This document shows, piece by piece, positions 27,653 through 35,524 of a DNA stretch of 64,000 nucleotides; position 1 is the stretch's first letter, and every line of letters starts with the position of its first letter. The stretch is taken from assembly GCF_000970305.1 (NCBI RefSeq), contig NZ_CP009517.1, positions 1,674,001 through 1,738,000 on the forward strand, read 5' to 3'. The position numbers and the translations under genes were made by a program. Origin of the DNA: Methanosarcina barkeri 3 (GTDB lineage Archaea; Halobacteriota; Methanosarcinia; Methanosarcinales; Methanosarcinaceae). The notes beneath the pieces are model-generated. The model had not been told where the DNA came from and did not search any database. It saw only the letters and a program-made list of their open reading frames with translations.

Positions 27653-28398
27653 ATTTCTCGGAAATACAGATCATTGGGGAAGATGAAACATTCAAAGGTT
27701 CAAAAAGCAAATATGTATGGCTCTTTGGTGGAATTTTTGTCTTTCTTTGTTTCCTAGCAATGCACTACAGTACGTATATATCCTTTTTATTTCCAATTTC
27801 CAAAGGCATTCCATATTCTTTAATTTCGTATATGGTGGTATTGTCTATCGGACCTTTTATTATTTTGATAACATCTTTTGATATCGTAAGCAGCGAAATC
27901 GAAACGGGATCGGCAAGATACATTATCTCCAAGGTTCATAGATCATCTTTCATTTTAGGAAAGTTTTTCTTTCTGTTTTTAGTATTTATCTCTGTTTCCT
28001 CTGGAATTGCACTTATAAGCTTGATGTATCAGTATTCTGAGGGTAATACCTTTCAGCTCAAAAATATCGTTTTGTTCTGGATTCTTTCAAGCCTTTATTT
28101 GGGCTGCTTCATAAGTATTTTTTTATTCATTTCAACGTTGTCTGTAAATAACAAAGTTTCATTTACAATGTCTGCGGTCTTTCTTGGAATTTTGATATTT
28201 TTCATTTTACAGGGACATGATAACTATCTAAAATATCTCACCCCCTTCTATTACGGTGCTAAAAATATAGATCTGATGACAGGTTTCCCGGTTGGGGCTG
28301 GATACCTCACGGTTTTTGAAAGCCTGTTTTCAATGTTCCTGTACATGCTGGTCTTTTTGTCTATGAGTTTGCTGGCTATTAAACGGAGGGATTTATAA
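27649..28398 (+). CDS. ABC-2 type permease
   Basis: A 249-residue membrane protein with about six helices. The loop DIVSSEIETGSARYIISKVHRSSFILGKF is the ABC-2/NosY-type cytoplasmic element. It sits between the small membrane protein (four-base overlap) and the ATPase gene (five bases downstream), with which it should form one exporter. Confidence 0.85.
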   Translation: MNFSEIQIIGEDETFKGSKSKYVWLFGGIFVFLCFLAMHYSTYISFLFPISKGIPYSLISYMVVLSIGPFIILITSFDIVSSEIETGSARYIISKVHRSSFILGKFFFLFLVFISVSSGIALISLMYQYSEGNTFQLKNIVLFWILSSLYLGCFISIFLFISTLSVNNKVSFTMSAVFLGILIFFILQGHDNYLKYLTPFYYGAKNIDLMTGFPVGAGYLTVFESLFSMFLYMLVFLSMSLLAIKRRDL

Positions 28399-28403
28399 TT
28401 ACC

Positions 28404-29330
28404 TTGGCTATTTCTACCAGAAACCTGTACAAAAAATACGGTTCTCGCTTTGTTCTGGAAAATCTTTCCTTGAATGTAGAAAAAGGGAGTATCTACGGTT
28501 TTTTGGGCCAGAATGGTGCCGGAAAAACGACTACAATAAAATTGCTGTCAGGACTTTCAACACCTGCGCAAGGACAGATTTTTGTTGAGGGTATGGATTT
28601 GTCTTCCGAATCAGGAAAGATTAAACAGATTCTGGGTCTGGTTCCCCAGGATTCCAGTTTTTACGACGAAAGGACAGCCTTAAGCCACATGGTCTATTAC
28701 GGCAGATTAAAAGGTCTGAGTAAAAAAGAAAGCCTGGAGCAATCCAGGGTTTTATTGGACCAGGTTGGGCTTGGCAATGAAATGTTCAAAAGGGTGGGAT
28801 ATTTTTCCCATGGTATGAAAACAAGACTGGGAATTGCGCAGGCTCTTTTGAATGATCCAAAAATACTGATTCTTGACGAGCCTACAAATGGCCTTGACCC
28901 TGTTGGGATCCGGCAAATCCGGCAAATTCTTCGTGAGTGCAATAATGAAGGAATCACAATATTTCTTTCATCCCACAACCTGCTGGAAATACAGGAGATT
29001 TGTACCCATGTAGGAATTCTGAATAAAGGCAAACTTATAGCTGAAAGCACAATTGAAAAAATTCGTCACCTTGAGTCAAACGGGGTTATTACGATTGGGG
29101 TCTACAATCTCTCTGCTGAGATGATTTATTTAATCGAGAATATGGAGTTTGTCGTAAAAACCGAATTGAAAGCCGAACATATTCTTGAAATTTTCGTAAA
29201 CTCCAGGAAAGACGTCAAACCGGAAATCAACAGGTTAATTGTTGAAAGTGGAGGCCAGGTTTTCAAACTTATAGAAAACTCTCTCTCATTGGAAGATGCA
29301 TTTTTTGATGCTACCGGAATAAAACTTTAA
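28404..29330 (+). CDS. ABC transporter ATP-binding protein
   Basis: A 308-residue ATPase with Walker A GQNGAGKTT, Q-loop, signature FSHGMKTRLG (SHG in place of SGG), Walker B KILILDEPTNGLD and switch histidine in LSSHNLLEI, followed by a C-terminal domain typical of NatA/NosF-type ATPases. It begins with TTG at 28404; GGAGGG lies 13 bases upstream, slightly far. It energises the permease encoded just upstream and possibly also the paired permeases at 24.7-26.5 kb. Confidence 0.88.
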   Translation: MAISTRNLYKKYGSRFVLENLSLNVEKGSIYGFLGQNGAGKTTTIKLLSGLSTPAQGQIFVEGMDLSSESGKIKQILGLVPQDSSFYDERTALSHMVYYGRLKGLSKKESLEQSRVLLDQVGLGNEMFKRVGYFSHGMKTRLGIAQALLNDPKILILDEPTNGLDPVGIRQIRQILRECNNEGITIFLSSHNLLEIQEICTHVGILNKGKLIAESTIEKIRHLESNGVITIGVYNLSAEMIYLIENMEFVVKTELKAEHILEIFVNSRKDVKPEINRLIVESGGQVFKLIENSLSLEDAFFDATGIKL

Positions 29331-29595
29331 TTTCAGGTAGGAAGCCTATCTTTTTACATTTAAAGATCAATCGATTGATGCTGAGTCAGATAAAATGGAA
29401 AAATCTTGCTACCACATTGGCAAAAAGAAAAGAACGGTCAATAGGCAACAATTTAAAAATTAGTTCATATAGATTCGCTCATTTAAATTTAAGACGATAA
29501 TGAATGAAGTAGTTTCATATAGGCCGAATAGTTATAACTTTTCATCATATTGAATAAAGTTGAGGAGCAATAAATTTAAATTTGCGAGGGATTAC

Positions 29596-31368
29596 ATGCC
29601 AAGAATACTGAAAATAAACTTGCTCTTAATATTACTAATCTTAAGCATATCTACAGGTCTTGCAGCTTCACCTGAAAATCTTAGTGTGAGCGTTGAAAAA
29701 ATTACGTCCATATCACAAATAGTGAAACCCTATTTTGACAACCTTGTAGTATCCTCAGGAACCAATCTTAAAGAACGACCTGTAATTGGAGGTTCATGGA
29801 GTCCTGACGGCAGTAGACTAGAAGTAGGAGAATCAATCAACCGTCAGAGAGGAGTCACCCTTCATGCAACATATATATTGAATGCAGATGGAAGTGGAAT
29901 TCGAGAACTCGCATCAACTCCAAACAATACGAATGAAGGATCCCTGACTCTGGGCATGACATCCTGGAGTCCAGATGGAAATCGAATCGTAATTTTTTCA
30001 AATATATTCAATGTAAGGGACTTCTATATATTTGCAGATCCAGATAAAACGCTAATCAAGACGGCAGGTAAATGTAATTATACAACAGTTGACGAAATCA
30101 GGAAAAATATTCTGGATATTGAATGGCAGAATAATTTGATGTGGAACCCAGAAGGCACAAAAGCTCTTGCATTGATGGATCAAGACACTATCCCTCTAAA
30201 TTATCAATTATATTTACTTGACTCAAACGGCTTAATACTTCAACAGCTTACTGATGTGTCTAATAATGTAGGGTTTGCATTGTGGAGTTATGACGGCAAA
30301 AAAATAGCATATAGTGCTACTGGCCAGCCTGAAAATGAAAATGGACTATGGACAGTTAATGAAAATGGGACCGTCAGGAAGAGACTTAATGACAATGGAA
30401 TTCTGGTTGCCTGGAGCCCTGATGACAGCAGAATATTCTATTTTGATGAAAACTCCAGTCTCTATTCAATTAAGGTTGATGGGACAGATAGAGTTCAGCT
30501 TTCAAAAGAATTTTCCCCAAGTGAAGATGTTTTCGAATTTAGTCAAGATGGAAAAAAACTGATTTTCAGTGCTATAAACTCTGACAAAGTAACTATATAC
30601 ATAGCTGAATCTACAGGAAAAAATGTAAAAGCTCTTCAAGAGTTTCCAGGGTATATTATCTTCAAACCTAGCTGGAGCCCGAAAGGAGATAAAATAGCTT
30701 TTACACAGGACGATGACCTTTATACAATAAATCCCGACGGAAGCGAAAAAAGTCTTATTGCATCCGCAATAACCGACTACGAATGGCATCCTTCGGGAGA
30801 ATTTATCAGTTTTGTTTCATCAGGTTCTGTTTTTGCTGCAAGCCCGGATGGATCGACAAAAATAAAGCTTGCTGAAGACGGTAGGTTTCTTGAAGGCTGG
30901 AGTCCTGACGGCAGCAGACTGCTTGTATCTCAATATGGATTCACAGGGCTATTCATAATAAAACTCGAAGGATACGAAGACCCTCTCTCAATTGATTTCC
31001 TGACACCTGTAGAAGAAAATTGCCAGCTAAGAATTCGCTGCATGTCGGAACCGATTGCAGATGCGTTACTGACTCTTAATGGAAAAGAAATCGGTCTTAC
31101 AAATAGTTCAGGCTTCCTGAACTACAGTTGTCCTGATGAAGGCAGATATGTGATAAATGCCAGCAAAACAGGACATAGGTCTGCAAGTAAAGTTCTTGTC
31201 GTGCAAGAGAATTCCTCAGCGTCTCCGGTTAAGTCAGCAGTTCCTGAACCATCATCTGATTCTGGAAACAAGAATCTCACCAGATCTGAAACCCAAATTC
31301 CAGGGTTCAGGGGAATTACCACATTTTTAATCCTGGCTTTTTTCGTTATCAGGAGGAGTTCTTTATGA
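29596..31368 (+). CDS. Secreted TolB/PD40 beta-propeller protein with PGF-CTERM-like anchor (second copy)
   Basis: A 590-residue protein paralogous to the gene at 23118. The ATG at 29596 with GAGGG six bases upstream is chosen over a TTG at 29560. It has a signal peptide, propeller blades with WSPDGS/WSPDGN/WSPDDS/WSPKGD motifs, a small carboxypeptidase-regulatory-like beta domain near residues 470-540 (LTNSSGFLNYSCPDEG), and the C-terminal IPGFRGITTFLILAFFVIRR. The stop overlaps (ATGA) the start of a truncated permease fragment, so this was once a propeller-permease operon like the first. Confidence 0.85.
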   Translation: MPRILKINLLLILLILSISTGLAASPENLSVSVEKITSISQIVKPYFDNLVVSSGTNLKERPVIGGSWSPDGSRLEVGESINRQRGVTLHATYILNADGSGIRELASTPNNTNEGSLTLGMTSWSPDGNRIVIFSNIFNVRDFYIFADPDKTLIKTAGKCNYTTVDEIRKNILDIEWQNNLMWNPEGTKALALMDQDTIPLNYQLYLLDSNGLILQQLTDVSNNVGFALWSYDGKKIAYSATGQPENENGLWTVNENGTVRKRLNDNGILVAWSPDDSRIFYFDENSSLYSIKVDGTDRVQLSKEFSPSEDVFEFSQDGKKLIFSAINSDKVTIYIAESTGKNVKALQEFPGYIIFKPSWSPKGDKIAFTQDDDLYTINPDGSEKSLIASAITDYEWHPSGEFISFVSSGSVFAASPDGSTKIKLAEDGRFLEGWSPDGSRLLVSQYGFTGLFIIKLEGYEDPLSIDFLTPVEENCQLRIRCMSEPIADALLTLNGKEIGLTNSSGFLNYSCPDEGRYVINASKTGHRSASKVLVVQENSSASPVKSAVPEPSSDSGNKNLTRSETQIPGFRGITTFLILAFFVIRRSSL

Positions 31369-31454
31369 CGGTAGATTTGAGAAATACTGGAGTTATTGTT
31401 CAAAAAGAGTTCGCAGATCACCTTTACAGCCCTAGTTTCAGAATATTATTTTGA
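31365..31454 (+). pseudogene. N-terminal fragment of an ABC-2 permease
   Basis: An ATG overlapping the propeller stop opens 29 codons: MTVDLRNTGVIVQKEFADHL and YSPSFRILF, then TGA. This matches the first 30 residues of the permease at 24726 (VFVIAQKEFADNIWSPRFTIL). The remainder of the permease is absent; sequence from a regulator cassette follows within 70 bases. It marks the end of a truncated duplicate of the 23-26 kb cluster. Confidence 0.85.
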
Positions 31455-31524
31455 ATTTTTAGTATTGAAGGAGTATAAAATGAAGTAAATATAACTTAAA
31501 TGTTAAAAAGACTGAAAGAATATC

Positions 31525-31634
31525 TCAGTATAGATCTCCCCCAGGGATACGTGCAACAAGGAACATGGAAGTTCAAAGTTTACGGAGAATCGGTTAGTGG
31601 AACACAGTATACGTTTAATGTTTACCAGCATTAA
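31525..31634 (+). pseudogene. 3' fragment of the secreted PPC-like gene (cassette copy II)
   Basis: Only the last third of the secreted gene remains, reading DLPQGYVQQGTWKFKVYGE and then YTFNVYQH before TAA at 31632-31634. It matches the C-terminus of the intact copy at 33117-33614. The regulator start codon still lies within it. Confidence 0.85.
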
Positions 31635-32373
31635 GCTTGAAAAAAAGCTTATCTTCTGTTTACTATTTTTTCTTTTAGTAACAACAGCCAGGGCTACAGA
31701 GTATACTGTAAGTCCTTTTCCGAGCGATAAATTTGGGGAGTCAATAGCTGGAGAAGATGTACAGATAGTAGAAGATACTGTAATACCTTACTGGCAGTTT
31801 CTAATCTGGCTAGCTGCGATGCAAATCTTATCAATAATAGACGTAATTCTATACTTTACAAAGTTCATTTTCATAATACTCGGATTTCGAGCTGCTGACC
31901 ATCCAAGTACTGTTGGAACTCTAAAGAGAAAATACATATATGCTTTCATTAAAGCTTGCCCAGGGACGTGTATCAGCGAGATTGCAAGTGATATGAGCCT
32001 GAGCAGGGGATCTCTTCGATATCATCTCGAGATTCTAGAAGCAGAAAATATGATTGAAGCCCACAATGACTGCGGAAAGATCCGGTATTTCCAGAATAAT
32101 TCTACATACAGTGAGGAAGAAAAACTGGTTATTTCAGTCCTTCAAAATGAGATGACCCGGAAAATAGTTCTGAAAATATTAAAGGAAGAATGCAACACCA
32201 ATGGAGACCTTGCCCGAATAACAGGAGTTTCCAAAAGTGCAATTACCAGGTACATGAAGCAGTTGAATGAGTCAGGCCTGATTAACGAAAATAAGCTGGG
32301 AAAGAGTACAATATACAGTATAAATCCTGTTTATAGGGATGCAATTGAAAAAATGTATTTAAAATTCTCTTAA
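31618..32373 (+). CDS. Membrane-anchored regulator with two winged-helix domains (cassette copy II)
   Basis: A 251-residue protein almost identical to copy I except in the short extracellular segment (FGESIAGEDVQIVEDTVIPY versus SGASINGEKVVKLEDTVIPY) and at the C-terminus. Same layout: hydrophobic N-terminus, external loop, membrane segment, two winged helices. That the intracellular part is more conserved than the external loop suggests the copies read different external cues but recognise the same DNA. It starts 17 bases before the end of the secreted-gene fragment. Confidence 0.85.
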   Translation: MFTSIKLEKKLIFCLLFFLLVTTARATEYTVSPFPSDKFGESIAGEDVQIVEDTVIPYWQFLIWLAAMQILSIIDVILYFTKFIFIILGFRAADHPSTVGTLKRKYIYAFIKACPGTCISEIASDMSLSRGSLRYHLEILEAENMIEAHNDCGKIRYFQNNSTYSEEEKLVISVLQNEMTRKIVLKILKEECNTNGDLARITGVSKSAITRYMKQLNESGLINENKLGKSTIYSINPVYRDAIEKMYLKFS

Positions 32374-32559
32374 AAGTGGATTTACTTCAGGACAAAACAT
32401 TTTAAAAACGTTCAAATAAATGAAGATATTAAATCCCATCTTTTGCTTAAACTCATAGTTCTTCAAGATTTATTTTCTGGAACTTCCTGCAATATGGGTA
32501 TGACTTTATACCTGCAACTGGGTTTTTTGCCTTGCTTTTTGAAGAATTGATTCTGTATG

Positions 32560-32880
32560 CAAAAGATAGTTTAATTATTTGGCTAAAAACTTTTCACTTT
32601 ATATAGAATATGTTAGTATTAAATTATGGAGTTCAATATCTCTGAAAAAACCATTGAAATCCAAATGACCAGAGGCTTAATTAAGTTAGCTCTGAAAAGT
32701 TTTGAGGTTTACTTAATCCTGTCTCTGGAGTACATCACGGGGTGAAAGGAAATGACAACAAGAGAACACTTAGAAACGGTGTACTCTTGTTGCGTTTCTG
32801 CTACTAAATACTGAGGCTTCTAAGACTCATGGAGAGAATAACTATAGCACTATGTCTACAGTTACTGTTCCGAATATTCT
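32560..32880 (+). repeat. Long dispersed repeat A, copy 3 (diverged)
   Basis: A shorter and more diverged copy of the repeats at 21.8 and 26.7 kb. The leader, stem-loop, CACGGGGT box and start of the small reading frame are kept; the 3' part is different. It follows cassette copy II as copy 1 follows cassette copy I. Confidence 0.8.
32669..32728 (+). ncRNA. Conserved stem-loop in repeat A leader (copy 3)
   Basis: CCAGAGGC (32669-32676) pairs with GTCTCTGG (32721-32728), with one G-T pair, and ATTAAG (32680-32685) with CTTAAT (32712-32717). Relative to copies 1 and 2 the outer stem is one pair longer and one pair is replaced by a wobble, so structure persists despite sequence change. Confidence 0.5.
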
Positions 32881-32920
32881 GGAGAGAATTCAAATCCAGC
32901 TTATAAAACTTACGGTTTAA
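32752..32920 (+). pseudogene. Decayed small secreted protein in repeat A (copy 3)
   Basis: Starts MTTREHLETV at 32752 and is soon out of frame. A shifted frame gives VAFLLLNTEASKTHGENNYS and TMSTVTVPN, matching the signal-like region and HGE..YST.ST.TVP of copy 1. The end is unrelated to copies 1 and 2. Confidence 0.6.
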
Positions 32921-33004
32921 TCTTAATGCAGAAAATGAAATAGCCTTAACAACTTTTCTTTTTTTGAAGAAAATATCCTTATAAAAGGAGTCTTCACAAT
33001 TTTA

Positions 33005-33116
33005 TCAAGTTATTTATAAATTTCGTAATTTATAATTATATAATATTATATTTACATTTTTAAAGCTGTTACAGAAAATATATATGTATTAATCCCTAAT
33101 TTATTTTGGTGTTATT
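33005..33116 (+). promoter_or_regulatory. Promoter region of the intact secreted-protein cassette
   Basis: Contains the same long AT-only core (33017-33052) and TTTTTAAAG as copy I at 20.2 kb. It is the only strong TATA-like sequence before the intact secreted gene. Confidence 0.5.
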
Positions 33117-33614
33117 ATGAAAATCTGTAAGATGTTGATTTTATGCTTTATTATAGGATTGATAGCAGTCCCTACGGTTTCTGCCGAAAAAGGATACGCA
33201 GAAAACTCGAAAAATAAAGTTGTTTTAGATTCCGCGGACAAAGATTATATTGTTAGCTCCTGGATAGAAAATTCTTCTGGTACAGAAAATCTCCTTTCTA
33301 TATTGTTAACTCAGTCCATAAGTCAGGGGCAAACAATAACTAACAATGTAAATGTGGGATCAGGAGTGAATTATCTCGAAGTTGATTTAAACTGGGGAGA
33401 TACAAGTGATTCCCTGACTCTTAGTGTTTATACACCCTCAGGAAGCAAACTCGGAACTTACAGCGATAACTCTGACGGAAGCGTAAATGGTAGGATACGC
33501 ATCAATATAGATCCCTCCCAGGGATATGTGCAACAGGGAACCTGGAAGTTCAAGGTATACGGGGAGTCTATTAGTGGAACACAGAGCTATACATTTAATG
33601 TTTACCAGCACTAA
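33117..33614 (+). CDS. Small secreted protein with PPC-like beta domain (intact cassette copy III)
   Basis: A 165-residue exported protein. A signal peptide (about residues 1-23, ending TVSA) is followed by a linker and a beta-sandwich resembling bacterial pre-peptidase C-terminal (PPC) domains: LEVDLNWGDTSDSLTLSVYTPSGSKLG pattern, then QGYVQQGTWKFKVYGES and a closing YTFNVYQH. PPC domains are non-catalytic. The last 17 bases overlap the regulator gene downstream, so the secreted protein and the membrane regulator are probably made together; it could be a ligand, sensor partner or product controlled by that regulator. Confidence 0.8.
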   Translation: MKICKMLILCFIIGLIAVPTVSAEKGYAENSKNKVVLDSADKDYIVSSWIENSSGTENLLSILLTQSISQGQTITNNVNVGSGVNYLEVDLNWGDTSDSLTLSVYTPSGSKLGTYSDNSDGSVNGRIRINIDPSQGYVQQGTWKFKVYGESISGTQSYTFNVYQH

Positions 33615-34342
33615 GCTTGAAAAAAAGCTTATCTTCTGTTTACTATTTTTTCTGTTAACAACAACAGCGCAAGCTACAGAATATATTGTAAGTCCAGCTC
33701 CAGGTGATCAAGCCGGAGCTTCAATTAACGGAGAAAAAGTAGTTGAACTTGAAGTCACTCAGATACCTTACTGGCAGTTTCTGCTCTGGCTGGCTGCAAT
33801 GCATATATTATCAATAATAGATGTAATTCTGTACTTTACAAAGCTCATTTTCGTGGTACTGGGATTCAAAATTGTAGATAAAAAGAAATATACTAGAAAA
33901 TCCTGATAGGTCCAGTATTTATACGTATATCAGGACTAAACCGGGAGCATATATTGGTGAAATTGTAGAAAAAACCGGCTTAGTCAGGGGAAAAGTAAGG
34001 CATCACATAAATATTCTGGAAGTTCAGAATAAAATTGAAGTCCATAAAGACGGCGGAAAAATTAGATATTTCGAAAATAATTCCACTTATGATGAAGAAG
34101 AAAGAAAAATTATTTCTGCTCTTCAAAACGTAACAAACCAAAGAATAATTTCAGAAATACAAAATGGAAAATGTAATACAAACTCAGCTCTTGCACATGA
34201 AATCGGAGTTTCCAGAGCTACAATTAGCTGGTATATGAGAACTCTTAAAGAAGTGGAACTCATAAATGAAGAAAGAAAAGGAAAAAACATCATTTATAGA
34301 GTAAATCCTTCTTATGAAAACTTGATTGAAAAATATGGATAA
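33598..34342 (+). pseudogene. Frameshifted membrane-anchored double winged-helix regulator (cassette copy III)
   Basis: From the ATG at 33598, the hydrophobic N-terminus, external loop and membrane segment read normally to LGFKIVDKKKY, then stop at 33904-33906. The two winged helices (GEIVEKTGLVRGKVRHHINI and LAHEIGVSRATISWYMRTL) continue in the +1 frame to TAA at 34340-34342. The shift lies near the A-rich run 33880-33889. A single-base change would restore a full-length protein of about 248 residues. It is more diverged than copies I and II. Either a recent pseudogene, a sequencing error in a homopolymer, or a recoding site. Confidence 0.8.
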
Positions 34343-34363
34343 AATAACCTTGAATCCGGTTTT

Positions 34364-34721
34364 AAAAATACTGATTATCAAAAAGTTCCTGAAAAAATTC
34401 GCTTTAATCTCATTAAGTCCTTTTTTAATTGGGCAAATCTTTTTTCTCCAATCTACTTAATTCTTAAACCCTGAGTCTATATGGTCTCAAGAATAAAAGC
34501 TGACTTCATCCGTCTTACGGGGTAAAAAGGCATGGTGACAAAGTTTTAAAATCAGATGGTCTCTTAAAGTCCGATTTTGCCATAGAAAAATACAGTATCT
34601 CAAAGAACATATCAGCCATTCTTTTTCAGCAAAAAGCCTGGTTACTAGCTGTAGACTTTAAGTAATTTGCATCAAACTGCTCTATATATAACTTCCGGCC
34701 AATCTCTCTAACTGTTTTTTG
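34364..34721 (+). repeat. Long dispersed repeat B, copy 1
   Basis: About 358 bases that recur at 38798-39151 with high identity. It includes TTCATCCGTCTTACGGGGTA, a start-like ATG followed after five codons by a stop, and ends in CTTCCGGCCAATCTCTCTAA. The ACGGGGTAAAAAGGCATG box resembles the one in repeat A. It carries no intact gene. Confidence 0.85.
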
Positions 34722-34782
34722 TAGCTCATTTTAGAGCTGTAAAGATTCTCTGATCTCTGACAGTTAGAGAGATTGGCCGGAA
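34693..34782 (+). repeat. Long perfect inverted repeat
   Basis: TTCCGGCCAATCTCTCTAAC + TGT (34693-34715) is exactly complementary to 34760-34782, a 23-base stem with a 44-base spacer that itself has an AGCTC/GAGCT hairpin. It overlaps the end of repeat B; in repeat B copy 2 only the left arm is intact. It could be a transcript hairpin before the next secreted gene or the ends of a small mobile element. Confidence 0.8.
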
Positions 34783-34952
34783 AACTTATAAAGGATTCTC
34801 CAAAACTAAATAAGTGGGAATGTTCTACAGGGTTCAGTAGAGTTGAGAGCAATGCTGAACCCTGCATACCCGAAGGCATGAAGTGTATAACTTTATAACT
34901 ATTTTAAAGTTTGCTTCTTGCCTCTTGAATAAAAGTAAAGAGGTGAATATAA

Positions 34953-35435
34953 ATGATCACAAAGAAATTTGGCACCGGAACATTGTTTTTGACAATGTTC
35001 CTAATATGTATGGCTTTTATGCCGGCAGCCAATGCAGAAGAAGCTGTTAATGTAGTGGAGAATGCTAAAGATGGATATGTCGGAATCCTGTCCCCTATAT
35101 TGTACATAGATATTAGTGGGGATTTAAGTCAGCCCTCAAACACAGATACCTACTACTTTACTGTACCGTCTGGAAAGGGCTGGGACAGAGTATCAGCAGA
35201 TGTGCTAGTATCCAATATACACACTCTTGATATAAATGGTGATATTAGTATAGAATTAATCAAGCCAGACGGCACAAAGGTAGCTGGCGACACTATATAT
35301 GGTACTGAGACTCATTTGGATTTCAACTATGATCCCGGTTATGACCTAACAGCAGGTACCTGGAAAATCAAGGTTAAAGGCGTTGACCTAAATGGTACTC
35401 CTGGATACGATGGTTCAGCAATTGTTTATAATTGA
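34953..35435 (+). CDS. Small secreted protein with PPC-like beta domain
   Basis: A 160-residue exported protein: signal peptide (about residues 1-28, ending ANA), then a beta domain with a DTYYFTVPSGKGWDRVSADV / IELIKPDGTKVAGDT / LTAGTWKIKVKGVD pattern like a PPC domain. It shares the general plan of the 33117 gene but little sequence identity. AGAGGTG lies eight bases before the ATG. No regulator gene follows; a NosD-like gene begins 90 bases downstream. Confidence 0.75.
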   Translation: MITKKFGTGTLFLTMFLICMAFMPAANAEEAVNVVENAKDGYVGILSPILYIDISGDLSQPSNTDTYYFTVPSGKGWDRVSADVLVSNIHTLDINGDISIELIKPDGTKVAGDTIYGTETHLDFNYDPGYDLTAGTWKIKVKGVDLNGTPGYDGSAIVYN

Positions 35436-35524
35436 CTGATAGCTAATCAATGAAGGCTTTATAGGGAAGGTTACATTGTACCTTCCTTTGAATTTTTTGG
35501 ATACCATTTCTTAAAGTGATATAT

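Noticed and set aside
33870-33910. Programmed -1 frameshift at AAAAAG in regulator copy III
   Set aside because: The downstream frame is +1, not -1, and the zero-frame codons are GAT-AAA-AAG, so the classical slippery heptamer is not met.
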